Assembly (NCBI RefSeq): GCF_023074075.1
Contig: NZ_JADPKT010000087.1
Span: 102,893 to 166,892, forward strand
Origin: Bradyrhizobium sp. 138
Lineage (GTDB): Bacteria; Pseudomonadota; Alphaproteobacteria; Rhizobiales; Xanthobacteraceae
Length of the DNA: 64,000 nucleotides
Direction of reading: 5' to 3'
Position 1 is the first letter of the stretch, and each line of letters begins with the position of its first letter. The notes beneath the pieces were generated by a model. That model did not search any database. It had not been told where the DNA came from and was given only the letters and a program-made list of their open reading frames with translations. The position numbers and the translations under genes were made by a program. Below, piece after piece: positions 42,294 to 50,614 of the stretch.

Positions 42294-42418
42294 ATGTCTC
42301 GAGCTTTGAGATCGTCCTATACGCCGAGGCACGGGATTCCGCGGTCGATCTGTCGCAGCAGGCCGAGACCTTGAAGCGCGAGGTCGGCGCGTTCATCGTC
42401 AGCGTCAGAGCGAGCTAG
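42293..42418 (+). pseudogene. Methyl-accepting chemotaxis protein, C-terminal fragment
   Basis: After the ccmH stop, a plus-strand frame encodes about 41 residues: VSSFEIVLYAEARDSAVDLS, QQAETLKREVGAFIVSVRAS, ending in TAG at 42416-42418. The final SQQAETLKREV.AF...VR is the typical end of methyl-accepting chemotaxis proteins. No signalling hairpin or upstream part remains, so this is a remnant. The frame continues upstream through ccmH but does not encode a recognisable protein there. Confidence 0.6.
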
Positions 42419-42451
42419 CCGCGCTAAAAATCGTACTTTCGCGCTGTTGCG

Positions 42452-42469
42452 GGAACTCGATTAAGTTCC
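42452..42469. promoter_or_regulatory. Inverted repeat GGAACT-N6-AGTTCC upstream of degP
   Basis: Perfect 6-bp arms flank six bases, 173 bp before the degP start. It could be an operator for a stress regulator of degP, or a part of the old chemoreceptor locus. It is not a match to the EcfG promoter, as the second element is missing. Confidence 0.35.
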
Positions 42470-42641
42470 TGTAAGATCACGATTTTCGGCCTGCGCTAAA
42501 CTGCCGCATCCGCTTCGTCCCTTCATTACAAAAGTTTAACCCCGCCGCCAGCGCGCGGTAAGGCGGGAGCCCCCATCTTCAGGTCCGTAAGGTGCCGCCC
42601 TTGGGCACCAAATGGATTTCAAGGCCCCTGGAGATCTCTGC

Positions 42642-44222
42642 ATGACCGACCGTATCGACCTCTCAAACCTTCCGTCCTACCGGCAGCCGCGCCGGCCGGT
42701 GTTCTCCGCGCGCAAGTTCGCGCTGATGGCCTCGGTCGTCGCCGGTCTCGGCGCGGCCGTCTATGGCTTCAGTCCCTCGACCTCGCCGGCCGACCTATTC
42801 TCCAGCCCGGCGCATGCGCAGGTCAACAACGAGGTCCGCAAGGTCGAGCGTCCGGTCGGATTCGCCGACATCGTCGAGCGCGTGAAGCCGTCGGTGATCT
42901 CGGTGAAGGTCAACATGAAGGAGAAGACCGCGAGCAACGATGACGGCGACGATTCCTCCTCGCCGTTCCAGCCGGGCTCGCCGATGGAGCGCTTCTTCCG
43001 CCGCTTCGGCGGTCCGGACGGCATCCCCGGTCTGAAGGGCGGCGGTCGTGGCCGCGTGGTGCAGGGCCAGGGCTCCGGCTTCTTCATCTCGGCCGACGGT
43101 TTCGCCGTGACCAATAACCACGTGGTCGACGGCGCCGACAAGGTCGAGGTCACCACGGACGACGGCAAGACCTACACCGCCAAGGTGATCGGTACCGACC
43201 AGCGCACCGATCTCGCCTTGATCAAGGTCGAGGGCAGCTCGAACTTCCCGTTCGCCAAGCTCGCCGACGCTAAGCCGCGGATCGGCGACTGGGTGCTCGC
43301 GGTCGGCAATCCCTTCGGCCTCGGCGGCACCGTGACCGCGGGCATCGTTTCGGCGAGCGGCCGCGACATCGGCAATGGTCCTTATGACGATTTCATCCAG
43401 ATCGACGCGCCCGTGAACAAGGGCAATTCCGGCGGTCCGGCCTTCGATACCAACGGCGAGGTGATGGGTGTCAACACCGCGATCTACTCGCCCTCCGGCG
43501 GCAGCGTCGGCATCGCCTTCTCGATCCCGGCCAATACCGTCAAGAGCGTGGTCGCCCAGCTCAAGGACAAGGGCTCGGTCAGCCGCGGCTGGATCGGCGT
43601 GCAGATTCAACCCGTCACGTCCGACATCGCCGACAGCCTCGGCATGAAGAAGGCCGAAGGCGCGCTGGTGGCGGAGCCTCAGGCCAACGGTCCGGCCGCG
43701 AAGGCGGGCATCGAGTCCGGCGACGTCATCACGTCGGTCAACGGCGAATCCGTCAAGGACGCCCGCGAGCTTGCCCGCACCATCGGCGGCATGGCGCCCG
43801 GCGCGACCGTGAAGCTCAACGTGCTGCACAAGGGCCAGGACAAGGTCGTCAACCTCACCCTCGGCCAGTTGCCGAACACGGTCGAGGCCAAGGCCGACGT
43901 TGATCAGGACAGTGGCAAGGGTGCAACCAAGGGCACCGACGTGCCCAAGCTCGGCATGACCGTCGCACCCGCCAATACCGTGGCCGGCGCCGGCAAGGAA
44001 GGCGTCGTGGTTACGCAAGTCGATCCGAAGAGCGCCGCGGCCGAACGCGGCTTCAAGGAAGGCGACGTGATTCTCGAAGTCGGCGGCAAGAGCGTCGCCA
44101 CCGCCGGCGAAGTCCGCGACGCCATCACTACCGCGCGGACCGACAACAAGAACAGCGTCCTGATGCGCGTGAAGAGCGGCGGCCAGTCGCGCTTCGTCGC
44201 GGTGCCCCTCGCCAAGGGGTAA
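42642..44222 (+). CDS. degP: Do-family periplasmic serine protease (DegP/HtrA)
   Basis: A 526-residue envelope quality-control protease. An N-terminal membrane/signal segment (about residues 25-60, ending AHAQ) is followed by the trypsin-like domain with catalytic triad H160 (TNNHVV), D190 (QRTDLALI) and S263 (GNSGGPAF). Two PDZ domains follow, at about residues 290-385 and 420-515. A glycine-rich Q-linker lies near residues 128-143. ATG 42642 was preferred to ATG 42612 because GGAGA lies 7 bp ahead of it. A strong terminator follows, separating it from the downstream two-component genes. Confidence 0.94.
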   Translation: MTDRIDLSNLPSYRQPRRPVFSARKFALMASVVAGLGAAVYGFSPSTSPADLFSSPAHAQVNNEVRKVERPVGFADIVERVKPSVISVKVNMKEKTASNDDGDDSSSPFQPGSPMERFFRRFGGPDGIPGLKGGGRGRVVQGQGSGFFISADGFAVTNNHVVDGADKVEVTTDDGKTYTAKVIGTDQRTDLALIKVEGSSNFPFAKLADAKPRIGDWVLAVGNPFGLGGTVTAGIVSASGRDIGNGPYDDFIQIDAPVNKGNSGGPAFDTNGEVMGVNTAIYSPSGGSVGIAFSIPANTVKSVVAQLKDKGSVSRGWIGVQIQPVTSDIADSLGMKKAEGALVAEPQANGPAAKAGIESGDVITSVNGESVKDARELARTIGGMAPGATVKLNVLHKGQDKVVNLTLGQLPNTVEAKADVDQDSGKGATKGTDVPKLGMTVAPANTVAGAGKEGVVVTQVDPKSAAAERGFKEGDVILEVGGKSVATAGEVRDAITTARTDNKNSVLMRVKSGGQSRFVAVPLAKG

Positions 44223-44361
44223 GCCTCGGGATGTCATGAGATGAAGGGTGTCGCCGGCATCAGTCGCCCCCGCCGCCGGCGCCCTTCGGGGAAGCAGCGT
44301 AACAATCGCTTCCCCTGTCTACCTTCCGGTGGAATTACGCCCCCCTCCGTCGGAAGGCCTA

Positions 44362-44400
44362 GGGCGGTGAAGTCCCCCCAGCTTCACCGCCCGCCTTTTT
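44362..44400 (+). terminator. Rho-independent terminator after degP
   Basis: Perfect 11-bp arms GGGCGGTGAAG (44362-44372) and CTTCACCGCCC (44382-44392) enclose a 9-base C-rich loop, followed by five T residues at 44396-44400. It lies 140 bp after the degP stop and before the response regulator gene, so the latter needs its own promoter or read-through. Confidence 0.85.
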
Positions 44401-44494
44401 CTCGATGCCAGAGTCTCCCACTCGGCTTGCATGCGATTGCCGCTCGCGCCATGTTTAGAGAAGGTTGACCTCCTTGACCGCCGCCGAACGCACG

Positions 44495-45175
44495 ATGCGC
44501 CTCCTCATCATCGAAGACGACCGCGAATCCGCCGATTACCTTGTGAAGGCGTTTCGCGAAGTCGGACACATTGCCGATCACGCCGCCGACGGCGAGGAGG
44601 GCCTCGCCATGGCCGAAAACGGCGATTACGACGTGCTGGTGGTCGATCGCATGCTGCCCAAGCGCGACGGCCTGGCGCTGATCGGCGCGCTCCGCGACAA
44701 GGGCAACACGGCGCCGGTGCTGATTCTCTCCGCGCTCGGACAGGTCGACGATCGCATCAAGGGCCTGCGTGCCGGCGGCGACGACTATCTGCCAAAGCCC
44801 TATTCCTTCGCCGAGCTGCTGGCCCGGGTCGAGGTGCTGTCGCGCCGCCGCGGCGGTCCCGCCGAGGACACGCTCTACCGCGTCGGCGATCTCGAGCTCG
44901 ACCGGCTCTCCCATCGCGTTGCCCGCGGCAAGGACGAGCTGACGCTGCAGCCGCGCGAATTCCGCCTGCTCGAATACCTCATGAAGCATGCCGGACAGGT
45001 GGTGACGCGCACCATGCTTCTGGAGAACGTCTGGGACTATCATTTCGATCCGCAGACCAACGTGATCGACGTGCACATTTCGCGGCTGCGCTCCAAGATC
45101 GACAAGGGCTTCGAGCGCCCGCTGCTGCACACGATCCGCGGCGCCGGGTACATGATCCGTGACGGCATTCGGTAA
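44495..45175 (+). CDS. OmpR-family response regulator
   Basis: A 226-residue two-component regulator: receiver domain with IIEDD, phospho-acceptor D51 (VVDRMLP), LILSAL and the lysine in LPKPYSF, then an OmpR-type winged helix (REFRLLEYLMKHAG, and NVIDVHISRLRSKID). ATG 44495 gives the normal N-terminus; a TTG at 44474, with AGAGAAGG 9 bp ahead, would add seven residues and may be the true start. The kinase gene begins inside its 3' end with a 17-nt overlap. Its position after degP suggests, but does not prove, a part in the envelope stress response. Confidence 0.94.
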   Translation: MRLLIIEDDRESADYLVKAFREVGHIADHAADGEEGLAMAENGDYDVLVVDRMLPKRDGLALIGALRDKGNTAPVLILSALGQVDDRIKGLRAGGDDYLPKPYSFAELLARVEVLSRRRGGPAEDTLYRVGDLELDRLSHRVARGKDELTLQPREFRLLEYLMKHAGQVVTRTMLLENVWDYHFDPQTNVIDVHISRLRSKIDKGFERPLLHTIRGAGYMIRDGIR

Positions 45176-46619
45176 ACTCGTCCGCACCACGGCGTTCCGG
45201 CTCACGCTGGTCTATCTGCTGCTGTTCGCGATGTTCGCGGCTTCGCTGCTGGCCTATTTCGCCTGGAATACGCGGCGGCTGATCACCGAAGAGATCACGC
45301 AGACGGTCAATGCCGAGACCTCGGAGATCTCCGAGATCTACGGCCGCCGCGGCCTGCGCGCCCTGGTGCTGGCAATCGAGTATCGGGCGCTGCGGCCCGG
45401 CGCCAATCTCTACCTCGTGACCACGCCGACCGGGCAGGCGATCGCTGGCAATGTCGGCTCGCTGGCGCCCGGTGTGATGGCGACGCGCGGCTGGTCGGAG
45501 ACCGCCTACCGGCGGATCGAGGACGCCGATGACCGCGACCATCGTGCGCTGGTGCGCGTCACCGAATTGGAGAATGGCTTCCGGCTGCTGATCGGCCGCG
45601 ACCTTGCCGAGCGGCGGCGGCTGTTCGGCATCGTCGCCAAGGCCGCGCAATGGTCGGTCCTGATCGTCGTGGTGCTCGGCCTCGGCGGCGGCGTCTTCGT
45701 CGCGCGCCGTGTGCTGAGGCGCATCGACGCCATGACGGGGACCGCACAGCGCATCATGACCGGCGATCTCAGCGAGCGCCTGCCGGTCGGACGCAGCGGC
45801 GACGAGCTCGATCGTCTCGCCGAAAATCTCAATGCCATGCTGGAGCGGATCGAGGCGCTGATGGCGGGGCTGAAGGAGGTCTCCGACAACATCGCCCACG
45901 ATCTCAAGACGCCGCTGACGCGCCTGCGCAACCGCGCCGAGGAGGCGTTGGCGAAATCGGGCTGCGAGGCCGACTACCGGGCGGCGCTGGAGCGGACCAT
46001 CGAGGAATCCGACGGTCTGATCCGCACCTTCAACGCGCTCCTGATGATCGCGCGTGCCGAGTCCGGACAGGCTCGCGGCAACATGGATGATTTCGACGCG
46101 GCCGAGGTCGCGGGTGGCATCCATGAGCTCTACGAGCCGCTTGCCGAAGATGACGGCATGACCTTGAAGGTCAAAGCCGAGCCGACGCCGGTTCATGCCA
46201 ATCGCGAACTGATCAGCCAGGCGCTCGCCAATCTGGTCGAGAATGCGATCAAATACGGCAAGCCGGTTGCGCAGACGAGCGGAACCGTGGTCAGCATGGA
46301 CGCGAGGCCGATCACGATCGAGGCGAGGCGTGACGGCGACCAGGTGCTGCTCAGCGTCACCGATCGCGGCCCCGGTATCCCCGAGGCCGACCGCAAGCAT
46401 GCCGTCGAGCGATTCGTGCGGCTGGAAGCCAGTCGCACGCTGCCGGGCTCCGGCCTCGGCCTCAGCCTTGCCTCGGCGGTTGCGACATTGCACGGCGGCG
46501 AATTGCGGCTGGGCGACGCCCAGCCCGGTCTCGTCGCCACGCTGGTGCTGCCGGCGCACGCCGGTGCCGGCGACAGGGTTGCTCCGCCAATACCGGATGT
46601 GCCACAGAAGGTGGCATGA
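45159..46619 (+). CDS. Sensor histidine kinase with HAMP domain
   Basis: A 486-residue inner-membrane kinase. Membrane helices are at about residues 14-36 and 163-184, the sensor loop between them is about 125 residues, and a HAMP domain follows (about 184-235). The H-box carries H247 (DNIAHDLKTPLTRLR), and the HATPase domain has NLVENAIKYG, DRGPGIP and GSGLGLSLA. The start is GTG 45159, overlapping the regulator gene by 17 nt. glnE overlaps its stop by 4 nt (ATGA), so regulator, kinase and glnE appear to be one transcript. Confidence 0.94.
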   Translation: MTAFGKLVRTTAFRLTLVYLLLFAMFAASLLAYFAWNTRRLITEEITQTVNAETSEISEIYGRRGLRALVLAIEYRALRPGANLYLVTTPTGQAIAGNVGSLAPGVMATRGWSETAYRRIEDADDRDHRALVRVTELENGFRLLIGRDLAERRRLFGIVAKAAQWSVLIVVVLGLGGGVFVARRVLRRIDAMTGTAQRIMTGDLSERLPVGRSGDELDRLAENLNAMLERIEALMAGLKEVSDNIAHDLKTPLTRLRNRAEEALAKSGCEADYRAALERTIEESDGLIRTFNALLMIARAESGQARGNMDDFDAAEVAGGIHELYEPLAEDDGMTLKVKAEPTPVHANRELISQALANLVENAIKYGKPVAQTSGTVVSMDARPITIEARRDGDQVLLSVTDRGPGIPEADRKHAVERFVRLEASRTLPGSGLGLSLASAVATLHGGELRLGDAQPGLVATLVLPAHAGAGDRVAPPIPDVPQKVA

Positions 46620-49585
46620 ACCACTCCGCGCCGGGAAACGCGGACAAGCATGGTGAGAGGCTGGCCGCGCGCTTTGCGGAAGCTCCCCATATTGCCGCTT
46701 CCACAACCGACGACCGACGTTTCGAAAGCTGGCTGAGCGAGCTTGAGCCGGCCCAATCGGCCCGTCTCGAAGCGCTGCTGGCTCATCCCTTCGCGAGGGA
46801 TATCGTGGCCGGTATCGCGGAATTCTCGCCCTATCTGTTCGATCTGGTGCGCGCCGATGCCTTGCGCCTGATCCGGCTGCTCGAATGCGATCCGGATGCG
46901 CATCTGACGGCGCTGATCGCGGACGCGAGGAGCGCGGTGCTCGCGGCGGCGGATGAGGCCGAGGTGATGCGGCTGCTTCGCCGCATGAAGGCCGAGACCG
47001 CGCTGCTGACTGCCTTGTGCGACATCGGCGGCGTGTGGCCGGTGATGCGGGTGACGGCGGCGCTGACCGATGTCGCGGTGTCCTCAGTGCAGGCGGCGCT
47101 GCAATATCTGCTGCGGCAGGAAGCCGCACGCGGCAAGCTCTCGCCGCCCAATCCAGAGGCGCCCGAAGAGAGCTGCGGGCTGATCGTGCTCGCCATGGGC
47201 AAGATGGGCGCGGGCGAGCTGAACTATTCCAGCGACATCGATCTCATCGTGTTCTTCGATCCCGATGCGACGACGCTGGCCCCAGACATCGAGCCGCAGC
47301 CGTTCTTCGTGCGGATCACGCAAGGCATGGCGCGCATCCTGCAGCAACGCACCTATGACGGCTACGTGTTCCGCGTCGATCTGCGGCTGCGGCCCGATCC
47401 GTCCTCGACGCAGGTGGCGATCTCGCGGGACGCTGCGCTGAACTATTATGAACGGGAAGGGCGCACCTGGGAGCGCGCCGCGATGATCAAGGCGCGCGCC
47501 TGCGCCGGCGATGCCAGGGCGGGCGAGGCGTTGCTCGCCGAGATCGCGCCCTTCGTCTGGCGTAAGCATCTCGACTTCGCGGCGCTCGCCGACGTCCACG
47601 ACATGAAGCGGCAGATGCAGACCTATCGCGGCCAGAGCGAGGTCGCGGTGGAGGGGCACAACGTCAAGGTCGGCCGCGGCGGCATCCGCGAGATCGAGTT
47701 CTTTGCCCAGACCCAGCAATTGATCGCCGGCGGCCGTCATCCGGCATTGCGGGTGCGGCCGACGCTGAGGGCGCTCGACATTCTCGCCTCGAGCAATTGG
47801 ATCACCCCTGCTGCGCGCGACGAGCTGACCGAGGCGTACCAATTCCTGCGCCGCGTCGAGCATCGCCTCCAGATGATCGCCGACGAGCAGACCCATACGC
47901 TGCCCGAGGACAAGGACGCGGTCGAGCGCTTCGCGCGCTTCTTCGGCTATCCGGATCGCGAGGCCTTTGCCCGCGACCTGCTGCGCCAGCTCAAGATCGT
48001 GCAGGGCCATTACGAAAAGCTGTTCGAGGGCGACGATCCGACCGGCACCGCGAAACTGCCGGCGCTCGACTACAGTGCAGGTCCGGACGATCCGCGCCTG
48101 CTCCAGCATCTCGTGGCGCTCGGCTTCAAGAAGCCTGCCGCGGTCGCGCAGACCGTGCGCGATTGGGTCACCGGCGACTATCGCGTGTTCCGCAATGAGG
48201 CGACTCGGAACGCCTTCGTCGAATTCGTGCCGGCCCTGATCGACGGTCTTGCCCGTGCCGAGGAGCCGGATCGCGCCGTCGTGGCGTTCGATCATTTCCT
48301 CGGTGCGCTCCAGCGCGGTGGCCGGCTGATCACGCTGCTCGGCCAGAACCGCGATCTCGTCGCGCTGGTGGCGCTGGTGCTGGGCGCAGCGCCCCGGTTA
48401 GGGGAGATGCTGGCACGGCAGCCGCAGCTGATGGATGGCCTGATCGATCCGCGCTTCTTCGGCGCCATGCCGGACCGGCAGGAATTGTCGGGACGGTTGG
48501 CTGCGACCGTGCAGGATGCCGGCTCATACGAAGAGTTCCTCGATCGCCTGCGCCTGTTCGGGCAGGAGAGCCTATTCCTGATCGGCACGCGGATTCTCTC
48601 CGGCACCGTCTCGGCGCAGCAGGCGAGCACGGCCTTTGCCGATGTCGCCGAAGGCATCGTCCACACCGTGCATGGCCTCGTCGCCGACCGCTTTGCCGCC
48701 CAGCATGGCCGCATCAAGGATCAGGAGACCGCGATCATCGCGATGGGCCGGCTCGGCAGCCGCGAGATGACGGCGTCGTCCGATCTCGACCTGATCCTGC
48801 TCTACGATTTCGACGCCGACGATCCGGACTCCGATGGGCCGAAATCGCTGCAGGGCGCGCACTACTTCGCCCGCCTGACCCAGCGCCTGATCAGTGCGTT
48901 CACGACGCGCACCAATTACGGCGTGCTCTACGAGATCGACATGCGGCTGCGGCCCTCGGGGCGCGCCGGCCCCGTGGCCTCGAGCCTGGTTTCATTCGCG
49001 GACTATCAGGCCAACGAGGCCTGGACCTGGGAGCACATGGCGTTGACGCGCGCCCGCGTGGTGTCGGCTTCGCCCGAATTCCGGATGCGGATCGAGCGCG
49101 TCATCCGCGACGTGCTGACCCGCCGCCGCGATGCCGCCATCACCGCCAACGACGTCGCCGACATGCGGCGTGCGATCGCCCAGGAGAAGGGCGAGGGCGA
49201 TTGCTGGGATCTCAAGCATGCCGCCGGCGGCATGGTCGATATCGACTTCATCGCGCAATATCTCCAGCTCGTGCACGCCCATGAGAAGCCTGACATTCTC
49301 GACGTCAGCACCATGCAGGTGCTGGAAAATGCCTGCCGGCTCGGCGTGCTCCCGCAGTCGGAGACCGAGGTCCTGCGTGCCGCAGCCCGGCTCTATCACG
49401 ACCTGACGCAGATCCTGCGGCTCTGCGTCAGCGACCGTTTCAAGCCGGAAACCGCCGGCACCGATCTGCAGCGCGTGATGGCGCGGGCCGGTGACACCCC
49501 GGACTTCTCCTCGCTGGAGGCGCGCGTGAAGGAGACCCAGAGCGAGGTGCGGCGCGTGTTCAGGGCGCTGCTGGAAGGGGCGTAG
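46616..49585 (+). CDS. glnE: Glutamine synthetase adenylyltransferase/adenylyl-removing enzyme
   Basis: A 989-residue bifunctional enzyme that adds and removes AMP on the glutamine synthetase tyrosine in response to PII and glutamine. Two nucleotidyltransferase domains are visible. The first, the adenylyl-removing half, has GKMGAGELNYSSDIDLIVFFD (its acidic pair within SSDIDLI). The second, the adenylylating half, has GRLGSREMTASSDLDLILL. Two GlnD-UR-type helical domains follow each. It is translationally coupled to the kinase gene by ATGA. Its 3' end overlaps the convergent fdsD gene by 26 nt. Confidence 0.96.
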   Translation: MNHSAPGNADKHGERLAARFAEAPHIAASTTDDRRFESWLSELEPAQSARLEALLAHPFARDIVAGIAEFSPYLFDLVRADALRLIRLLECDPDAHLTALIADARSAVLAAADEAEVMRLLRRMKAETALLTALCDIGGVWPVMRVTAALTDVAVSSVQAALQYLLRQEAARGKLSPPNPEAPEESCGLIVLAMGKMGAGELNYSSDIDLIVFFDPDATTLAPDIEPQPFFVRITQGMARILQQRTYDGYVFRVDLRLRPDPSSTQVAISRDAALNYYEREGRTWERAAMIKARACAGDARAGEALLAEIAPFVWRKHLDFAALADVHDMKRQMQTYRGQSEVAVEGHNVKVGRGGIREIEFFAQTQQLIAGGRHPALRVRPTLRALDILASSNWITPAARDELTEAYQFLRRVEHRLQMIADEQTHTLPEDKDAVERFARFFGYPDREAFARDLLRQLKIVQGHYEKLFEGDDPTGTAKLPALDYSAGPDDPRLLQHLVALGFKKPAAVAQTVRDWVTGDYRVFRNEATRNAFVEFVPALIDGLARAEEPDRAVVAFDHFLGALQRGGRLITLLGQNRDLVALVALVLGAAPRLGEMLARQPQLMDGLIDPRFFGAMPDRQELSGRLAATVQDAGSYEEFLDRLRLFGQESLFLIGTRILSGTVSAQQASTAFADVAEGIVHTVHGLVADRFAAQHGRIKDQETAIIAMGRLGSREMTASSDLDLILLYDFDADDPDSDGPKSLQGAHYFARLTQRLISAFTTRTNYGVLYEIDMRLRPSGRAGPVASSLVSFADYQANEAWTWEHMALTRARVVSASPEFRMRIERVIRDVLTRRRDAAITANDVADMRRAIAQEKGEGDCWDLKHAAGGMVDIDFIAQYLQLVHAHEKPDILDVSTMQVLENACRLGVLPQSETEVLRAAARLYHDLTQILRLCVSDRFKPETAGTDLQRVMARAGDTPDFSSLEARVKETQSEVRRVFRALLEGA

Positions 49586-49793
49586 CCTGCTTCAGCGCGG
49601 CGATCGCCTCGCGCACATCAGGCTCCAGGCCCGCGCCGCCGGCATCGAGATGGGCGAAGATCGCGCGCTTCATCCGGGGATCCCAGAACTTCTTGATATG
49701 CTCGGCGATGCCCGGCACGGCCTTGCCGTGGCCCTGGCTCTGGAAGAATCTGCCGATCTGGTTGGCCATGTAGATCAGGCGGTCAGGCGACAT
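49560..49793 (-). CDS. fdsD: Formate dehydrogenase delta subunit (FdsD)
   Basis: A 77-residue protein of the formate dehydrogenase delta family, needed for activity of the soluble NAD-linked enzyme in relatives. The family motifs are MSPDRLIYMANQIGRFFQSQ, PGIAEHIKKFWDPRMKRAIF and a helical end. ATG 49793 gives the standard N-terminus, which overlaps the end of fdhD by 11 nt. It is the last gene of the fds operon, and its 3' end overlaps glnE by 26 nt on the opposite strand. Confidence 0.93.
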   Translation of the reverse strand: MSPDRLIYMANQIGRFFQSQGHGKAVPGIAEHIKKFWDPRMKRAIFAHLDAGGAGLEPDVREAIAALKQATPLPAAP

Positions 49794-50610
49794 CGGCAAC
49801 CTCCGTGGCATGGCGAGCCACGATCCGGCTGCCATGCGTAAATATCTCGAATCCGTCCTGCCGGGCGATCGCGATCAACGTGATGCCGGCGGCTTCCGCG
49901 GTGCGCACCGCGAGCGCGGTCGGCGCGGAGACCGCGATCATCACCGGGACGCCGATCGCGGCCGCCTTCTGCACCATCTCGACCGAGACGCGGCTCGTCA
50001 GCAGCACCATGCCGCCGCTCGCGTCGTTGCGGCTGCGCGCCAGCGCGCCGGCGAGCTTGTCCAGCGCATTGTGGCGGCCGACATCCTCGCGTAGCGCGAC
50101 GATGCTGCCGGCAGGGGACCAGAATGCGGCGGCGTGCACCGCGCGTGTCTGCAGATTGATCGATTGCAGCGGCGCGATGGCCTGCACCGCCATCATGATC
50201 TGCTCGGGCGTGAAGCTCTGCCCGTGCGATACCACCGCCGCAGGCCGCACGGCTTCGGCAATGGATTCGATACCGCAGATGCCGCAGCCGGTGGGGCCGG
50301 CGACATGGCGGCGGCGCTCGCTGATGAGCGCCGCATCGTCCGCCGTCAGCCACATCCTGAGCTCGATGCCATCGTCGAGGCGAACGATGTCAAGTGACTT
50401 GATGTCGTCGACCGATTTGATGATGCCTTCGTCCAGACTGAAGCCGACGGCAAAATCTTCCAGGTTCTGGGGCGTTCCCATCATGACGGCGTAGGTGCCG
50501 CCATTATAGGTCAGCGCCAGCGGCGTCTCCTCCGGAATGAATCGCGTGCCTTCGGACGCCACACCGTTGCGCCAGATTTCGCGATCGACCGCCTGAACCG
50601 CGACGTGCAT
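49783..50610 (-). CDS. fdhD: Formate dehydrogenase sulfurtransferase FdhD (FdsC)
   Basis: A 275-residue accessory protein that passes sulfur from the IscS-type desulfurase to the molybdenum bis-MGD cofactor, which formate dehydrogenases need. The redox-active cysteine motif is CGICG in TGCGICGIESIAEA. Other family marks are EETPLALTYNG, LREDVGRHNALDKL and LLTSRVSVEMVQKAA. ATG 50610 was chosen; the frame runs on upstream into fdsA but that is antisense-like filler. The gene lies 4 bp after fdsA and overlaps fdsD by 11 nt. Confidence 0.95.
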   Translation of the reverse strand: MHVAVQAVDREIWRNGVASEGTRFIPEETPLALTYNGGTYAVMMGTPQNLEDFAVGFSLDEGIIKSVDDIKSLDIVRLDDGIELRMWLTADDAALISERRRHVAGPTGCGICGIESIAEAVRPAAVVSHGQSFTPEQIMMAVQAIAPLQSINLQTRAVHAAAFWSPAGSIVALREDVGRHNALDKLAGALARSRNDASGGMVLLTSRVSVEMVQKAAAIGVPVMIAVSAPTALAVRTAEAAGITLIAIARQDGFEIFTHGSRIVARHATEVADVA

Positions 50611-50614
50611 GCCG

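Noticed and set aside
42452..42475. EcfG-type promoter (GGAAC start) upstream of degP
   Set aside because: No CGTT element at 16-17 bp; the GGAAC belongs to an inverted repeat.
44979..47129. 716-codon open frame on the minus strand
   Set aside because: Antisense to the sensor kinase and the start of glnE; no domain visible.
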